A program made the translations under genes and the position numbers. Positions 28,153 through 37,058 of a stretch of DNA of 64,000 nt are shown piece after piece (the stretch's first letter is position 1; each line of letters starts with the position of its first letter). The stretch comes from Chthoniobacterales bacterium (lineage in GTDB: Bacteria > Verrucomicrobiota > Verrucomicrobiia > Chthoniobacterales > JACTMZ01). The stretch is from the NCBI GenBank assembly GCA_018402585.1, contig JAGYIO010000001.1, positions 124,001 to 188,000 of the forward strand. Reading direction: 5' to 3'. The notes below the pieces were generated by a model that was given only the letters and a program-made list of their open reading frames with translations, ran no database searches and was not told the origin of the DNA.

Positions 28153-29238
28153 ATGCAATTCATCGAATCCGTTTTCGGCCGGCTGCGCCGTCATCCCAAG
28201 CGCATCGTCTTCCCGGAGGGCGAAAATCCGCGCGCCATCGCCGCCGGGCGTCATTTTTACGAGTTGGGCCTCGGTGTGCCCATTCTGCTCGGACGTCGTG
28301 CCGTGATTGAGGCGGTTGCGCAGCGCGAGAAGATACCCTGGGACCATTTGGGGGTGATCAATCCCGCATTATCCGCCGATCTGCCAGATTTCTGCCGCTT
28401 TCTTGAGACACTCGACCGGTACAAGAAGCTCGGGCCCTCCGATGCCCGCGAGTTACTCCTCAATCCCAACTACTACGCGGCCATGATGGTGCAATACGGC
28501 CGGGCGGACGGCGTGGTCGGCGGCGTGGATTCCCCGACCAGCGCGCTCCTCCGCCCCCTGCTCCGCGTGGTCAAACCCTCGGGCCCGCACCATCTGGTCA
28601 GCAGCTGCCTGGTGGCCGACACCGGCCGGCCCGACATCGGTCACCATGGCGTGCTGGTTCTGGCCGACTGCGGCGTGGTTCCCCAGCCGGATGTCGCTCA
28701 GTTGGCCACCATTTCTCTGCAGGCCGCGCACCTTTGCCTTCAGCTCACCGGGGAAACTCCGCGCGTCGCCCTGCTCAGTTTTTCGACCAAAGGCAGCGCC
28801 GTGACCGCAGGGAGCGAAAAAATTGCCGCGGCCGCCGCCCTCGCGCGGCAACAAGCGCAGGCCCGCCACCTCGCAATCGAAATTGACGGTGAACTCGAGG
28901 CCGACGCCGCCCTTCTGCCCGGGGCGGCGCGGAGAAAATCCGTTTCCGGCACCGTGGCCGGACGGGCCAATGTTCTCATCTTTCCCGACCTCCACAGCGG
29001 CCACATTGCCGGCAAGCTGACCACCATCCTCGGCCGGAGCGCTTACGGACAAATTCTCACCGGTTTGACCAAACCGGCGGCCGATGTCTCGCGGGCCGAC
29101 TCGCCTGAAACCATTGCCGCCGTCGCCGCCATCGTCGGCCTCCAAGCCATCGAAATGCGCCGCCTGCAGGAAATGGCAGAGGAAGAAAAAAAGAATTTCT
29201 CACCGAGCGTCAAAGAACCTTACCCAGAACTTCCATAA
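28153..29238 (+). CDS. pta: Phosphate acetyl/butyryltransferase family protein
   Basis: 361 residues, the length of a single PTA_PTB catalytic domain without the regulatory P-loop extension seen in long Pta proteins. Motifs: RIVFPEGENPRAIAAG, GRADGVVGGVDSPTSALLRP, CGVVPQPDVAQLA, LSFSTKGSAV and FPDLHSGHIAGKLT. The enzyme interconverts acetyl-CoA and acetyl phosphate. No acetate kinase gene is nearby, so whether the substrate is acetyl or another acyl group is open. Its last 29 bp overlap the converging amidase gene. Confidence 0.88.
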   Translation: MQFIESVFGRLRRHPKRIVFPEGENPRAIAAGRHFYELGLGVPILLGRRAVIEAVAQREKIPWDHLGVINPALSADLPDFCRFLETLDRYKKLGPSDARELLLNPNYYAAMMVQYGRADGVVGGVDSPTSALLRPLLRVVKPSGPHHLVSSCLVADTGRPDIGHHGVLVLADCGVVPQPDVAQLATISLQAAHLCLQLTGETPRVALLSFSTKGSAVTAGSEKIAAAAALARQQAQARHLAIEIDGELEADAALLPGAARRKSVSGTVAGRANVLIFPDLHSGHIAGKLTTILGRSAYGQILTGLTKPAADVSRADSPETIAAVAAIVGLQAIEMRRLQEMAEEEKKNFSPSVKEPYPELP

Positions 29239-30688
29239 TCCAATGCTTGGCGGGCTCTTGCTCCCGGCCCGCTTCGGAGTCCACCGGTGCATTTTCCGGC
29301 AGCGCGAAGAGCACGAAGGTTTCCTCCACCCCGCGCGGGGGGAGGAGAGCCCGCCAACCGCGCAGACCCGGCCAAGCAGGCGCCGGATCGGGCCACTCGC
29401 GCGGACGCGAAAGAAAACTTTCCTCCGGCTGACCGGCCGAACGGGCATCTTCGCCCGCCGCCGCCCACCTTTCGAGCTGCACCCAGCCGGCCGGCTCGTA
29501 TTCGAGGCCGAATGGCGGCATCTCTTCAGCGAGCGGCGCGGGCAAAAGCCGCCGCCAACCGGACAGGCCCGGGAACCTGGGACGGACCAGACGTCCGATT
29601 CCTTCCAGTGGTTGGTAATCGAAGGCACTCCCCGCGAGTTCCACCGCAGCCGCTGCCCGGTATTGCGCGAGCCGCTTCGGACTCCTGCCCTCCTTGCTCA
29701 AATTGACGAATTCCGCAATGCCCGCGGCCACCGCCTTGGCCAGACGCTCCCGCCACGCCACAGTATGAAGGAGCCGTGCATCGCGCGGATTCGACATGAA
29801 TCCGCCCTCGATCAAGACACCGGGCACCGCGGATCCGCGCAGCACGGCAAAACGCGCCCGCTTCACCCCGCGATCGAACATTGGCACAAGGCCCAACTTG
29901 GCATGCTGGATCGAAGTGGCCAGCACGTGACTCGCGTGGTCGCTCTTGTGCCCTCGTTCGGCCGAAAAACTGCGGCGCGTCAGGTAGGTATCGTGGCTGT
30001 TTGGTGCACCGCGCGGCGTCAGCGTGAAAACCTCGAAGCCCGTGGCCAAGGAATGGCGCGTCGCGGCGGCATTGAAATGCACACTGACAAAAACCGCCCC
30101 GTCCCCGATTTGGTTGCCCACCCTGGGCCGGGCCTCCAGCGGGATGAACTGGTCGCGACTGCGCGTGATCACCACCCGCAAACCCGCCGCCCGCAAATGC
30201 GTGCGGATACGCCGGCAGAGATCGAGGTTGTAATTTTTTTCCGAGCCCCAGCGATTGACCGCACCGCGGTCATGACCACCGTGCCCCGGATCTAGGACCA
30301 CGGTATGCACCGGTTTGAGGCCGGGAATCTTTTCCGGACGCATCAGCGGATCGATCGTTTTGGCCAGATCCATGCGCGAGACGTGGAATTGCCCGCCGAA
30401 ATAGAGCACGGGAAAAGAGAGCCAGTGCTTCACCCCGTCGATCCGCGCCTCGCGCGAGTTTTTTCCGAACTCGAGGCACCGCTGCTCCGAGCTGAGCGTC
30501 ACCCCGCGGTCGCCCCGCGTGGTCAGGCCCATCTGGTAAAACGAGGCCAGCTGCGGGACCGGAAGGTAATCCCGTCCGGCCAGACGCTTGACCTGCCAAG
30601 TGGCCGCCCAACTAAACGCCGCCGCCCCGAGCAGAAGTAGACCCGCCACGATGGGAGCCCGCCAACCTCTGGAAAATCGTGCGCCCAT
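29210..30688 (-). CDS. Exported N-acetylmuramoyl-L-alanine amidase (Amidase_3) with repeated C-terminal motif
   Basis: 492 residues. A signal segment (about 12-29), a ~100-residue amino domain, then an Amidase_3 zinc domain: VVLDPGHGGHDRGAVN (first zinc His), VSVHFNAA (second His), and VLIEGGFMSNPRDARLL (catalytic Glu). It cleaves the MurNAc-L-Ala bond in the periplasm. The ~150-residue C-terminal extension contains a motif twice, 67 residues apart: PGLSGWRRLLP at 373 and PGLRGWRALLP at 440, each followed by an EE-containing stretch. I do not recognise that repeat; wall binding is a guess. Confidence 0.88.
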   Translation of the reverse strand: MGARFSRGWRAPIVAGLLLLGAAAFSWAATWQVKRLAGRDYLPVPQLASFYQMGLTTRGDRGVTLSSEQRCLEFGKNSREARIDGVKHWLSFPVLYFGGQFHVSRMDLAKTIDPLMRPEKIPGLKPVHTVVLDPGHGGHDRGAVNRWGSEKNYNLDLCRRIRTHLRAAGLRVVITRSRDQFIPLEARPRVGNQIGDGAVFVSVHFNAAATRHSLATGFEVFTLTPRGAPNSHDTYLTRRSFSAERGHKSDHASHVLATSIQHAKLGLVPMFDRGVKRARFAVLRGSAVPGVLIEGGFMSNPRDARLLHTVAWRERLAKAVAAGIAEFVNLSKEGRSPKRLAQYRAAAAVELAGSAFDYQPLEGIGRLVRPRFPGLSGWRRLLPAPLAEEMPPFGLEYEPAGWVQLERWAAAGEDARSAGQPEESFLSRPREWPDPAPAWPGLRGWRALLPPRGVEETFVLFALPENAPVDSEAGREQEPAKHWIMEVLGKVL

Positions 30689-30794
30689 CTAACAAGACCG
30701 GCCAGTTGCCGCCCAGGGAGAAGACCGGAGAAAGCTGTCCCTTTTGCGCATAAGTACGCGAACCTAACGCAACCTGAACCCCGCAACAACCCCC

Positions 30795-31529
30795 TCAATC
30801 ACCATCTTCCTCTTCCTCCGGCGCGGCCAGTCGCCGGTAGTCCTCAATCACCTTGGTCGCGGTGTGGCCGAGCAAGGCGGCCACTCCGACCGTGAGAACC
30901 AAGCCCCCACCCCAGAGCGCGTACTCCATCGGGCCCGGCTCGGATTCGCCACGCAAAATACGGATCCCCAACTGCCCGAGGGTTCCCAGATAACAATAAA
31001 GAAAAACTCCCGGCAGCCGACCCAGCGCAACCCACTTGAGACACTCCCAGAACCGCACTCTGGTGATGCCGTAGAGGTAATTGAACAAACTGGTGGGAAA
31101 GAGCGGGTTCAATTGACTGTAAAAAATGATCCGCGGCCCGTGCTTGCCGATCGCCCCGTCCAGCGCGGCCCAACGCGGGTCGCGCAACATGCGCTGGCGT
31201 ACGAATTTGCGTCCCAGCTTGTCGCCGACCAAAAAGGCTACGGCCGCCCCGAGCAGGTTACCGACCAGCACCAGCAACGTTCCCCACCACAGTCCGAAGA
31301 AAAATCCGCCCCCCAAGCTCAAAATTCCGCCCGGCAACAAAAGCACCGTGGCAGCCATGACCAGTAAGGGATAGATCATAATGCTCAGCGTCCCCCATCG
31401 CCTCACCACGTTTTCGGTTTCCTCCACCGCACCGAGAAAGGGGGCCGATCGCGCCACGTAGATCAAAGCGCCGACCACGAGCAACGCCACCACAGCCTGC
31501 AGAACCGTTGCCTTGGCTGCCGACTTCAT
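30795..31529 (-). CDS. TVP38/TMEM64 (DedA-like) membrane protein
   Basis: 244 residues with about five membrane segments. The VTT-domain signature is visible: GGILSLGGGFFFGLWWGTLLVLVG, then GAAVAFLVGDKLGR, FYSQLNPLFPTSLFNYLYGITRV and WVALGRLPGVFLYCYLG. Members of this superfamily include lipid scramblases and undecaprenyl-phosphate recyclers; the role here is not defined. The start overlaps the ABC permease stop by ATGA, so it is the last gene of the ABC operon. Confidence 0.85.
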   Translation of the reverse strand: MKSAAKATVLQAVVALLVVGALIYVARSAPFLGAVEETENVVRRWGTLSIMIYPLLVMAATVLLLPGGILSLGGGFFFGLWWGTLLVLVGNLLGAAVAFLVGDKLGRKFVRQRMLRDPRWAALDGAIGKHGPRIIFYSQLNPLFPTSLFNYLYGITRVRFWECLKWVALGRLPGVFLYCYLGTLGQLGIRILRGESEPGPMEYALWGGGLVLTVGVAALLGHTATKVIEDYRRLAAPEEEEDGD

Positions 31530-32317
31530 CGCGACTCCGGCCCTCCCCGCCGCACCGCCCGCAAGGCGAGGAAGAACATGACCAAGGCAAAAGCCAAGGT
31601 CACCGCCATGGCCGGGCCGAACGACGGCACCAAGCCGAGATCGGCCCCGTCACCGTAGAAGGCCCGCCGCACGCTCGCCGTGATGTAGGCCAGCGGATTC
31701 AGCGCGGCCGCCCACTCCGTCCAGAGGCCGGCCCGGGCCGGAAAAAATGCCCCCGAAAGCAGCCAGAGCGGAATGAGCACCAAGTTCATCATGACGTGGA
31801 AGCCCTGCGTCGATTCGAGCGGCCAGGCGATGACAAATCCCAGAGCGGTCAGCGCGAAGCCCCCGAGCAAAAGCGCGGCGAGCAAGCGCAGGACCACCGC
31901 CCCGTCGAGGGGTAAGCCCGCCCAGGGGGCGGCCAGACAAAAAAGCGCGGCCTGCGCCGCCGCGAGTGTCATGCCCCCGAGGCACTTGCCAAAAACGATC
32001 GAGGCACGGGAGACCGGCGCGACCAACACGCCCTGCAGGAAACCATCGCGCCGGTCCTCGATGACCGAGACAGTGGAAAAGATCGCGGTAAAAAGAAGGA
32101 TGAGCACCACCGTGCCGGGAAAGAAATAACGCATGAACCCTCCCTCGACTTCGGCCCCGCGGAAACTTTCCCCCAAACCGGATCCGATAAGCAGCCAGAA
32201 AATCAACGGTGTAGCGAGCGCACCAACGATCCGGCTGCGCTGGCGGACAAAACGCGTCATCTCGCGCTGCCACAAAGCGAGGGTCGGCCGGAAAAACAAT
32301 CCACGCTTCCCGCTCAT
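31526..32317 (-). CDS. ABC-2 type transporter permease
   Basis: 263 residues, about six membrane segments, and the ABC-2 signature around the middle: FLQGVLVAPVSRASIVFGKCLGG and LNPLAYITASVRRAFYGD near the end. It pairs with the ATPase immediately upstream (ATGA overlap) and would form an exporter of the NodJ/DrrB kind. The substrate cannot be read. It is followed by the TVP38 gene with another ATGA overlap. Confidence 0.9.
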   Translation of the reverse strand: MSGKRGLFFRPTLALWQREMTRFVRQRSRIVGALATPLIFWLLIGSGLGESFRGAEVEGGFMRYFFPGTVVLILLFTAIFSTVSVIEDRRDGFLQGVLVAPVSRASIVFGKCLGGMTLAAAQAALFCLAAPWAGLPLDGAVVLRLLAALLLGGFALTALGFVIAWPLESTQGFHVMMNLVLIPLWLLSGAFFPARAGLWTEWAAALNPLAYITASVRRAFYGDGADLGLVPSFGPAMAVTLAFALVMFFLALRAVRRGGPESR

Positions 32318-33246
32318 GCTTCCCCCTCGCCACGCAAAGGTTCACCGGTCAGCTCGAGGAAGACGTCCTCGAGGGTCGGACGCCCCACCGTCACGGAATC
32401 GGCCGCCCTGCCCAGCGCGCTGACCAAGCGCCCGGCCGCATCCCCTCCGGACGGCACTTCCACCCGGAGGCGCTCCCCACGCACCGACATGGGCCAGCCG
32501 AACATTTCCCGGACCCGCGCGGCCAGCGCCTCGGGCTTCCGCCCCGAGACCACCACCACATCCGTGCCCAACCGCCCGCGCAATTCGGCCGGAGTTTGGC
32601 ACGCCACGAGGCGCCCGCGGTGCAAGATGGCCACCCGGTCGCAGCGCTCCGCCTCCTCGAGCAGATGGGTGGTCATTACCACCGTCACCTCCGACTCGTG
32701 CCGCACCCTCTCCAAGGTGGCCCGCAGTCCCTCGCGGGCCGCGGGGTCGAGGCCGGTCGAGGGTTCATCGAGCAGCAGCACGCGCGGACGCGGCAGGAGA
32801 CATTTGGCGATTTCCACCCGGCGCTGCAAACCGCCGGACAAACTCTGCACCCGATCAGTCAACCGCTCGGACAAGCCCAAGGCCCCCGCCGCCGCACGCA
32901 AGCGCACGGCCAAATCCGCGCCGCGCAACCCGTAAAGATTTCCGGCACAACGCAGGTTTTCCTCCACGGTCAATTGCGGGTCGAGTGCGGGGGATTGAAA
33001 AACCACCCCGATCTGATGGCGTACCGCCATCGCTTCCCCCGCCACATCGCAGCCACCGATCCGTGCCCTTCCCGCACTCGGGGCCAGGAGGGTGGAAAGG
33101 ATGCGGAACAAAGTTGTCTTTCCGCTGCCATTGGGCCCGAGCAAAGCGAACATTTCCCCCGCCCGGATGGACAAGGTCACCCCGGAAAGGGCGGTGCGCG
33201 GACCGAAATTTCGGCCCAGATCGTTGGTCTCAACCGCGGCACTCAT
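32314..33246 (-). CDS. ABC transporter ATP-binding protein (ABC-2/DrrA type)
   Basis: 310 residues from the ATG overlapping the small upstream gene; the longer open frame is not needed. Walker A GPNGSGKTTLFR, signature SLSGGLQRRVEIAK, Walker B VLLLDEPSTGLDP and switch His in MTTHLLEEAERC. The C-terminal ~80 residues form a DrrA-like extension. It energises the permease encoded just downstream. Confidence 0.93.
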   Translation of the reverse strand: MSAAVETNDLGRNFGPRTALSGVTLSIRAGEMFALLGPNGSGKTTLFRILSTLLAPSAGRARIGGCDVAGEAMAVRHQIGVVFQSPALDPQLTVEENLRCAGNLYGLRGADLAVRLRAAAGALGLSERLTDRVQSLSGGLQRRVEIAKCLLPRPRVLLLDEPSTGLDPAAREGLRATLERVRHESEVTVVMTTHLLEEAERCDRVAILHRGRLVACQTPAELRGRLGTDVVVVSGRKPEALAARVREMFGWPMSVRGERLRVEVPSGGDAAGRLVSALGRAADSVTVGRPTLEDVFLELTGEPLRGEGEA

Positions 33247-33434
33247 TCCGGTTCCGCCACCACCCCGGGAACGGGTTCCGGCGGCGCAAACGTAACCACA
33301 CTCACTTCCTGCGCCGGCTTCGCCCCCCGCAAAAGTGCCACCCCGTATCCCCCGGCCAGGACCAGCACGCAGAGCAGCAACCAGCCAACCGAAGACCCCT
33401 GATGGCGGCAGTCCGCTTCCGATCGATCGCTCAT
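33243..33434 (-). CDS. Small single-pass membrane protein at the head of the ABC operon
   Basis: 63 residues from ATG 33434, preceded by a GGGGGG stretch acting as ribosome binding site. One membrane segment (about 16-33, VGWLLLCVLVLAGGYGVAL) and a Pro/Val-rich tail outside. Its stop overlaps the ATPase start by ATGA, which supports it as a real gene. I do not recognise a family; it could be an accessory subunit of the exporter. Confidence 0.6.
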   Translation of the reverse strand: MSDRSEADCRHQGSSVGWLLLCVLVLAGGYGVALLRGAKPAQEVSVVTFAPPEPVPGVVAEPE

Positions 33435-33526
33435 GCCCCCCAGCATCCGGCGCACCTCCGCGCCTTGGCAAAGCAATTTTCCTTGGGGTCGAAGGGCGGG
33501 CCGAGCACTATTTGCTTATTCGACCC

Positions 33527-34414
33527 ATGCAACCCGACCGGCCCATCACCGACCTCATCGCGGAAAACCGCCCGCTTCTTTCCGTGGAATTCTTTCCACC
33601 AAAGGATGAAGAGGGCGGTGAACAACTCCTCCGCACGGCCGAAGCCCTGCGTCCCTACCGTCCGGACTTTGTTTCCATCACCTACGGCGCCGGCGGGACA
33701 ACGCGTGAGCGCACCTTCAAATACGCCAAAATTCTGCGTGACGACTTCGGCTGGCTCGTCTTGCCGCACCTCACCTGCGTCGGATCGACCAAAGCCGAAC
33801 TCCTCGACATCGTCGCCGGATATCATGCCGACGGCCTGCGCAACATCATGGCCCTGCGCGGCGACCCGCCCAAGGGAGAAACCGAATTCGCGCCCTGCCC
33901 GGACGGCCTCCGCTACGCCAGCGACCTCATTGCGTTGATCCACGAAAGTTTCCCCGACATCTGCCTCGGGGCCGGGGCCTACCCGGAAAAACACCCCGAA
34001 GCCGCGTCGATGGAAGAGGACCTGCGTCATTTGAAGATCAAAGCGGACGCCGGTGCCTCCTTCCTCACCACGCAACTTTTCTTCGACAACGAGAAATATT
34101 TCGAATTCCTCAAGGCCTGCCGTGCTTACAGCATCGATCTGCCCGTGCTGCCGGGGCTGCTTCCCCCGCTTTCCCTGGCCCAAGTGCAGCGCTTCGGTCC
34201 GATGTGCGGCTCGTCCTTACCCACCGCCCTACTCGAGCAATTGCAAGTGGTTGACGACAATCCGCGCGCAGCCGAAGCGGTCGGCGTGACCTGGGCCTAC
34301 CATCAAATCCGCGAACTCCTCCGCCACGGTTCTCCCGGCGTGCACCTTTACATCCTCAACCGCTCCGCGTCCGCCATCACCTTGGCCCGCTCGCTCGAGC
34401 GCGCGGCCGCCTGA
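33527..34414 (+). CDS. metF: Methylenetetrahydrofolate reductase
   Basis: 295 residues from ATG 33527 (MQPDRPITDLIAENRPLLSVEFFPPKDEEG). MetF signatures: SVEFFPPK with the catalytic Glu, FVSITYGAGGTTRERT, HLTCVG, NIMALRGDPP, and DAGASFLTTQLFFDNEKYF. It reduces 5,10-methylene-THF to 5-methyl-THF with FAD, feeding methionine synthesis. The reading frame upstream of this ATG is noncoding. zwf begins eight bases after the stop. Confidence 0.95.
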   Translation: MQPDRPITDLIAENRPLLSVEFFPPKDEEGGEQLLRTAEALRPYRPDFVSITYGAGGTTRERTFKYAKILRDDFGWLVLPHLTCVGSTKAELLDIVAGYHADGLRNIMALRGDPPKGETEFAPCPDGLRYASDLIALIHESFPDICLGAGAYPEKHPEAASMEEDLRHLKIKADAGASFLTTQLFFDNEKYFEFLKACRAYSIDLPVLPGLLPPLSLAQVQRFGPMCGSSLPTALLEQLQVVDDNPRAAEAVGVTWAYHQIRELLRHGSPGVHLYILNRSASAITLARSLERAAA

Positions 34415-34422
34415 CTTTCGTC

Positions 34423-35958
34423 GTGCCCGAAACCGCCTGCGAGAACCCGCTCCGTTTCCACCTGGTCAACCGCCCGGTCCCGGATCCTTGCATCATCGTC
34501 ATCTTCGGCGCGACCGGCGACCTTACGCGGCGCAAACTCATCCCCGCGCTCTACAATTTGGCGGCGGACGGCAACCTGCCCTCCTCGCTCGCCGTGGTCT
34601 GCTTCGCCCGTCGCGAGAAAACGAGCGAAAGCTTCCGCGCGGAACTCGGCGAGGCGGCGCGGAAGTATTCACGCCGCCCGCTCAATGACGAACTCTGGAC
34701 CCGTTTTGCGGCCAATATATTCTACCATCGGAGCAGTTTTGACCAACCCGCGGGTTACACCTCGCTCGGGGACGAACTCGATGCGATCGACCAACGTCTC
34801 GGCACCCGCGGCAACCGCCTTTACTACCTTGCCTCCTCGCCCACCGAATTCGACCTCATCCTGGAAAACCTGAGCGCAAGCGGACTGAGCTCGGCCAAAC
34901 CCGGCACTTGGTCCCGCCTCATTGTGGAGAAACCTTTCGGCACCGACCTTCCCAGCGCGCACCGTCTCAATGACGCCGTAGCTGCTGCTTTTCCCGAGCG
35001 CGACACCTTCCGCATCGACCATTACCTCGGCAAGGAAACCGCGCAGAACATCCTGGTTCTGCGCTTCGCCAACACCGTCTTCGAAGCCCTCTGGAACCGC
35101 CGCTACGTGGACAATGTGCAGATCACGGCGAGCGAACCGCTCGGGGTCGAATCACGGGCCGGTTACTACGAGAACTCCGGAGCCCTGCGCGACATGGTGC
35201 AAAACCACCTTTTGCAACTGCTCTGCCTCACCGCGATGGAACCGCCCATCGACCTCGGCGCGGACGCCGTGCGCAACGAGAAGGTCAAAGTCATGCAGGC
35301 CCTCCGCCCGCTGAACGGCGCCGCTGTGGCCGAAAATGTGGTTCGCGCGCAATACACCGCAGGATTCATCAACGGCCAGGAAGTCCCGGGCTACCGCCAC
35401 GAACCGGGTGTCGCGCCGGAATCCATGGTCGAAACCTACGTCGCCCTCCGCCTGCACATCGACAATTGGCGCTGGGCCGGCGTGCCTTTTTTCATGCGTG
35501 TGGGCAAGCGTCTGCCCAAGTCCGGGACCGAAATCGCCATCCAATTCCGCGGCACCCCGCCCGTGCTTTTCAACCGCGAGAGCAAACTGCAGGACCCCAA
35601 TGTCCTCGTCATCCGCATCCAACCCGACGAAGGCATCTCCTTCCGCATGGCCGCCAAAATGCCCGGAGCCATGCTCCAAATCGAACCGGTCAAAATGGAC
35701 TTCCACTACGGCACGTCTTTCGGCAAAGCCACCCCCGAGGCCTACGAGCGACTGCTCCTCGACGCGATGAGCGGCGATGCCACCCTCTTCGCCCGCCGCG
35801 ACGAAGTGGAACACGCCTGGGCCTTCATCGACCAGATCCGCGAGGCCTGGCAGGACGACTCGGCGCCACGCCTCGACTTCTACCCCGCCGGGTCCTGGGG
35901 CCCGCGGCAGGCCGACGAACTCCTCGCGCCGGACCATGCCGTCTGGCGGCGTCTATGA
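34423..35958 (+). CDS. zwf: Glucose-6-phosphate 1-dehydrogenase
   Basis: 511 residues from a GTG start. NADP loop VIFGATGDLTRRKLIPALYN, the active-site block RIDHYLGKETAQNILVLRF (residues around 200), and conserved ENSGALRDMVQNHLLQ and FMRVGKRLPK. It catalyses the first oxidative step of the pentose phosphate pathway. The stop overlaps the opcA start (ATGA), the same pairing seen in cyanobacteria and actinobacteria. Confidence 0.97.
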   Translation: MPETACENPLRFHLVNRPVPDPCIIVIFGATGDLTRRKLIPALYNLAADGNLPSSLAVVCFARREKTSESFRAELGEAARKYSRRPLNDELWTRFAANIFYHRSSFDQPAGYTSLGDELDAIDQRLGTRGNRLYYLASSPTEFDLILENLSASGLSSAKPGTWSRLIVEKPFGTDLPSAHRLNDAVAAAFPERDTFRIDHYLGKETAQNILVLRFANTVFEALWNRRYVDNVQITASEPLGVESRAGYYENSGALRDMVQNHLLQLLCLTAMEPPIDLGADAVRNEKVKVMQALRPLNGAAVAENVVRAQYTAGFINGQEVPGYRHEPGVAPESMVETYVALRLHIDNWRWAGVPFFMRVGKRLPKSGTEIAIQFRGTPPVLFNRESKLQDPNVLVIRIQPDEGISFRMAAKMPGAMLQIEPVKMDFHYGTSFGKATPEAYERLLLDAMSGDATLFARRDEVEHAWAFIDQIREAWQDDSAPRLDFYPAGSWGPRQADELLAPDHAVWRRL

Positions 35959-37007
35959 CAGTCTCCCCCGGCCTCGCGGTCGAAGTCGGCGACATCGACC
36001 GCCAACTCGGTCTCCTTTGGTCGCAATCCGACGCGGGCAAGGTCCGCGCCTCGCTGGTCAATCTGGTCATCTACAGCGAGGCCCCCGACGCTATGGCGGC
36101 CAACACGCCTCTGCTCTTCGCGATCGCCGCCGACCACGCCTTCCGCGCCCTCCTTGTGCAGGCGCAACCGGAAGCGAAAAAGTCGGCCGTCCGCGCTTGG
36201 ATCACCGCGCATTGCCATCTGCGCGAGACGGGTAAAAAGGAAATCTGCTCGGAGCAGATCACCTTCCAACTCGACGGCCCCGCGGTAGGCCGCCTTCCCA
36301 GCATTGTCTTTTCCCATCTCGACACCGACCTGCCGCTTTATCTTTGGTGGCAGGGAGACCTCCACCCTGACCCCGACCCCCAATTGTGGCGCTGGGTCGA
36401 CCGCCTGATCGTGGACAGCAATTCGTGGTCCGATCCCGCCGGCCAATTCCGTATCCTCCGGGAAATCCAATCCCTCGGCCGCACCCGTTCCGCTCTGGCC
36501 GATCTCAACTGGACCAGACTTTTTCATTTGCGTTATGCCGTAGCCCAGATTTTCGATTTGCCCGCCGCGCTCGAGCGCCTTGACCGCATCGATCGGGTCG
36601 AAATTGTCCACGCTCCCGGTTACCGTCTCACCGCTCTGCAACTCCTCGGCTGGTTGGCCAGTCGCCTCGGGTCGATTTTAGACCACGACGACCGGGCGCC
36701 CGTCTTCCGCCGGCCAGATGGGGGCACCGTGACCTTCCGACTCAAGGTGAATCAGGACGCCAAGGCCTGTGTGGAATCCATTGACATCGGCCTCGGCGAC
36801 GCCACCGCGTCCGTGCGCCGCAAGATCAGCGGCGATTATTACCTCGGCACGTTCACTGCCCCGCACCAGGCACCATTCGCCCAGATGCTGCCGGCTGAAC
36901 GCGACAAAACCTCCGACATCCTGCTCTCCGAATTGAGTCGCATCAGCCGCCATCCCCTCTTTTGGCCGTCCATCCGCGCCATCGAGCCGCTTTTGTCCCG
37001 CCCCTGA
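35955..37007 (+). CDS. opcA: Glucose-6-phosphate dehydrogenase assembly protein OpcA
   Basis: 350 residues. The start overlaps the zwf stop. OpcA-type features include VNLVIYSEAPDAM near the amino end, CSEQITFQL, and LPLYLWWQGDLHPDP ... WRWVDRLIVDSNSW. OpcA allosterically activates or assembles G6PD in cyanobacteria, where it responds to redox state. The gene order strongly supports the call. I did not identify the redox cysteines with confidence. Confidence 0.9.
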   Translation: MTVSPGLAVEVGDIDRQLGLLWSQSDAGKVRASLVNLVIYSEAPDAMAANTPLLFAIAADHAFRALLVQAQPEAKKSAVRAWITAHCHLRETGKKEICSEQITFQLDGPAVGRLPSIVFSHLDTDLPLYLWWQGDLHPDPDPQLWRWVDRLIVDSNSWSDPAGQFRILREIQSLGRTRSALADLNWTRLFHLRYAVAQIFDLPAALERLDRIDRVEIVHAPGYRLTALQLLGWLASRLGSILDHDDRAPVFRRPDGGTVTFRLKVNQDAKACVESIDIGLGDATASVRRKISGDYYLGTFTAPHQAPFAQMLPAERDKTSDILLSELSRISRHPLFWPSIRAIEPLLSRP

Positions 37008-37058
37008 CCGCGACCACGCTTGTCAGGACGCCGTCACAACGGCAGAGTTCCTCCCTTT

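Noticed and set aside
29084-30295. A 403-codon plus-strand frame opposite the amidase
   Set aside because: Antisense shadow of the amidase; composition is Arg/Pro-rich and has no motif.
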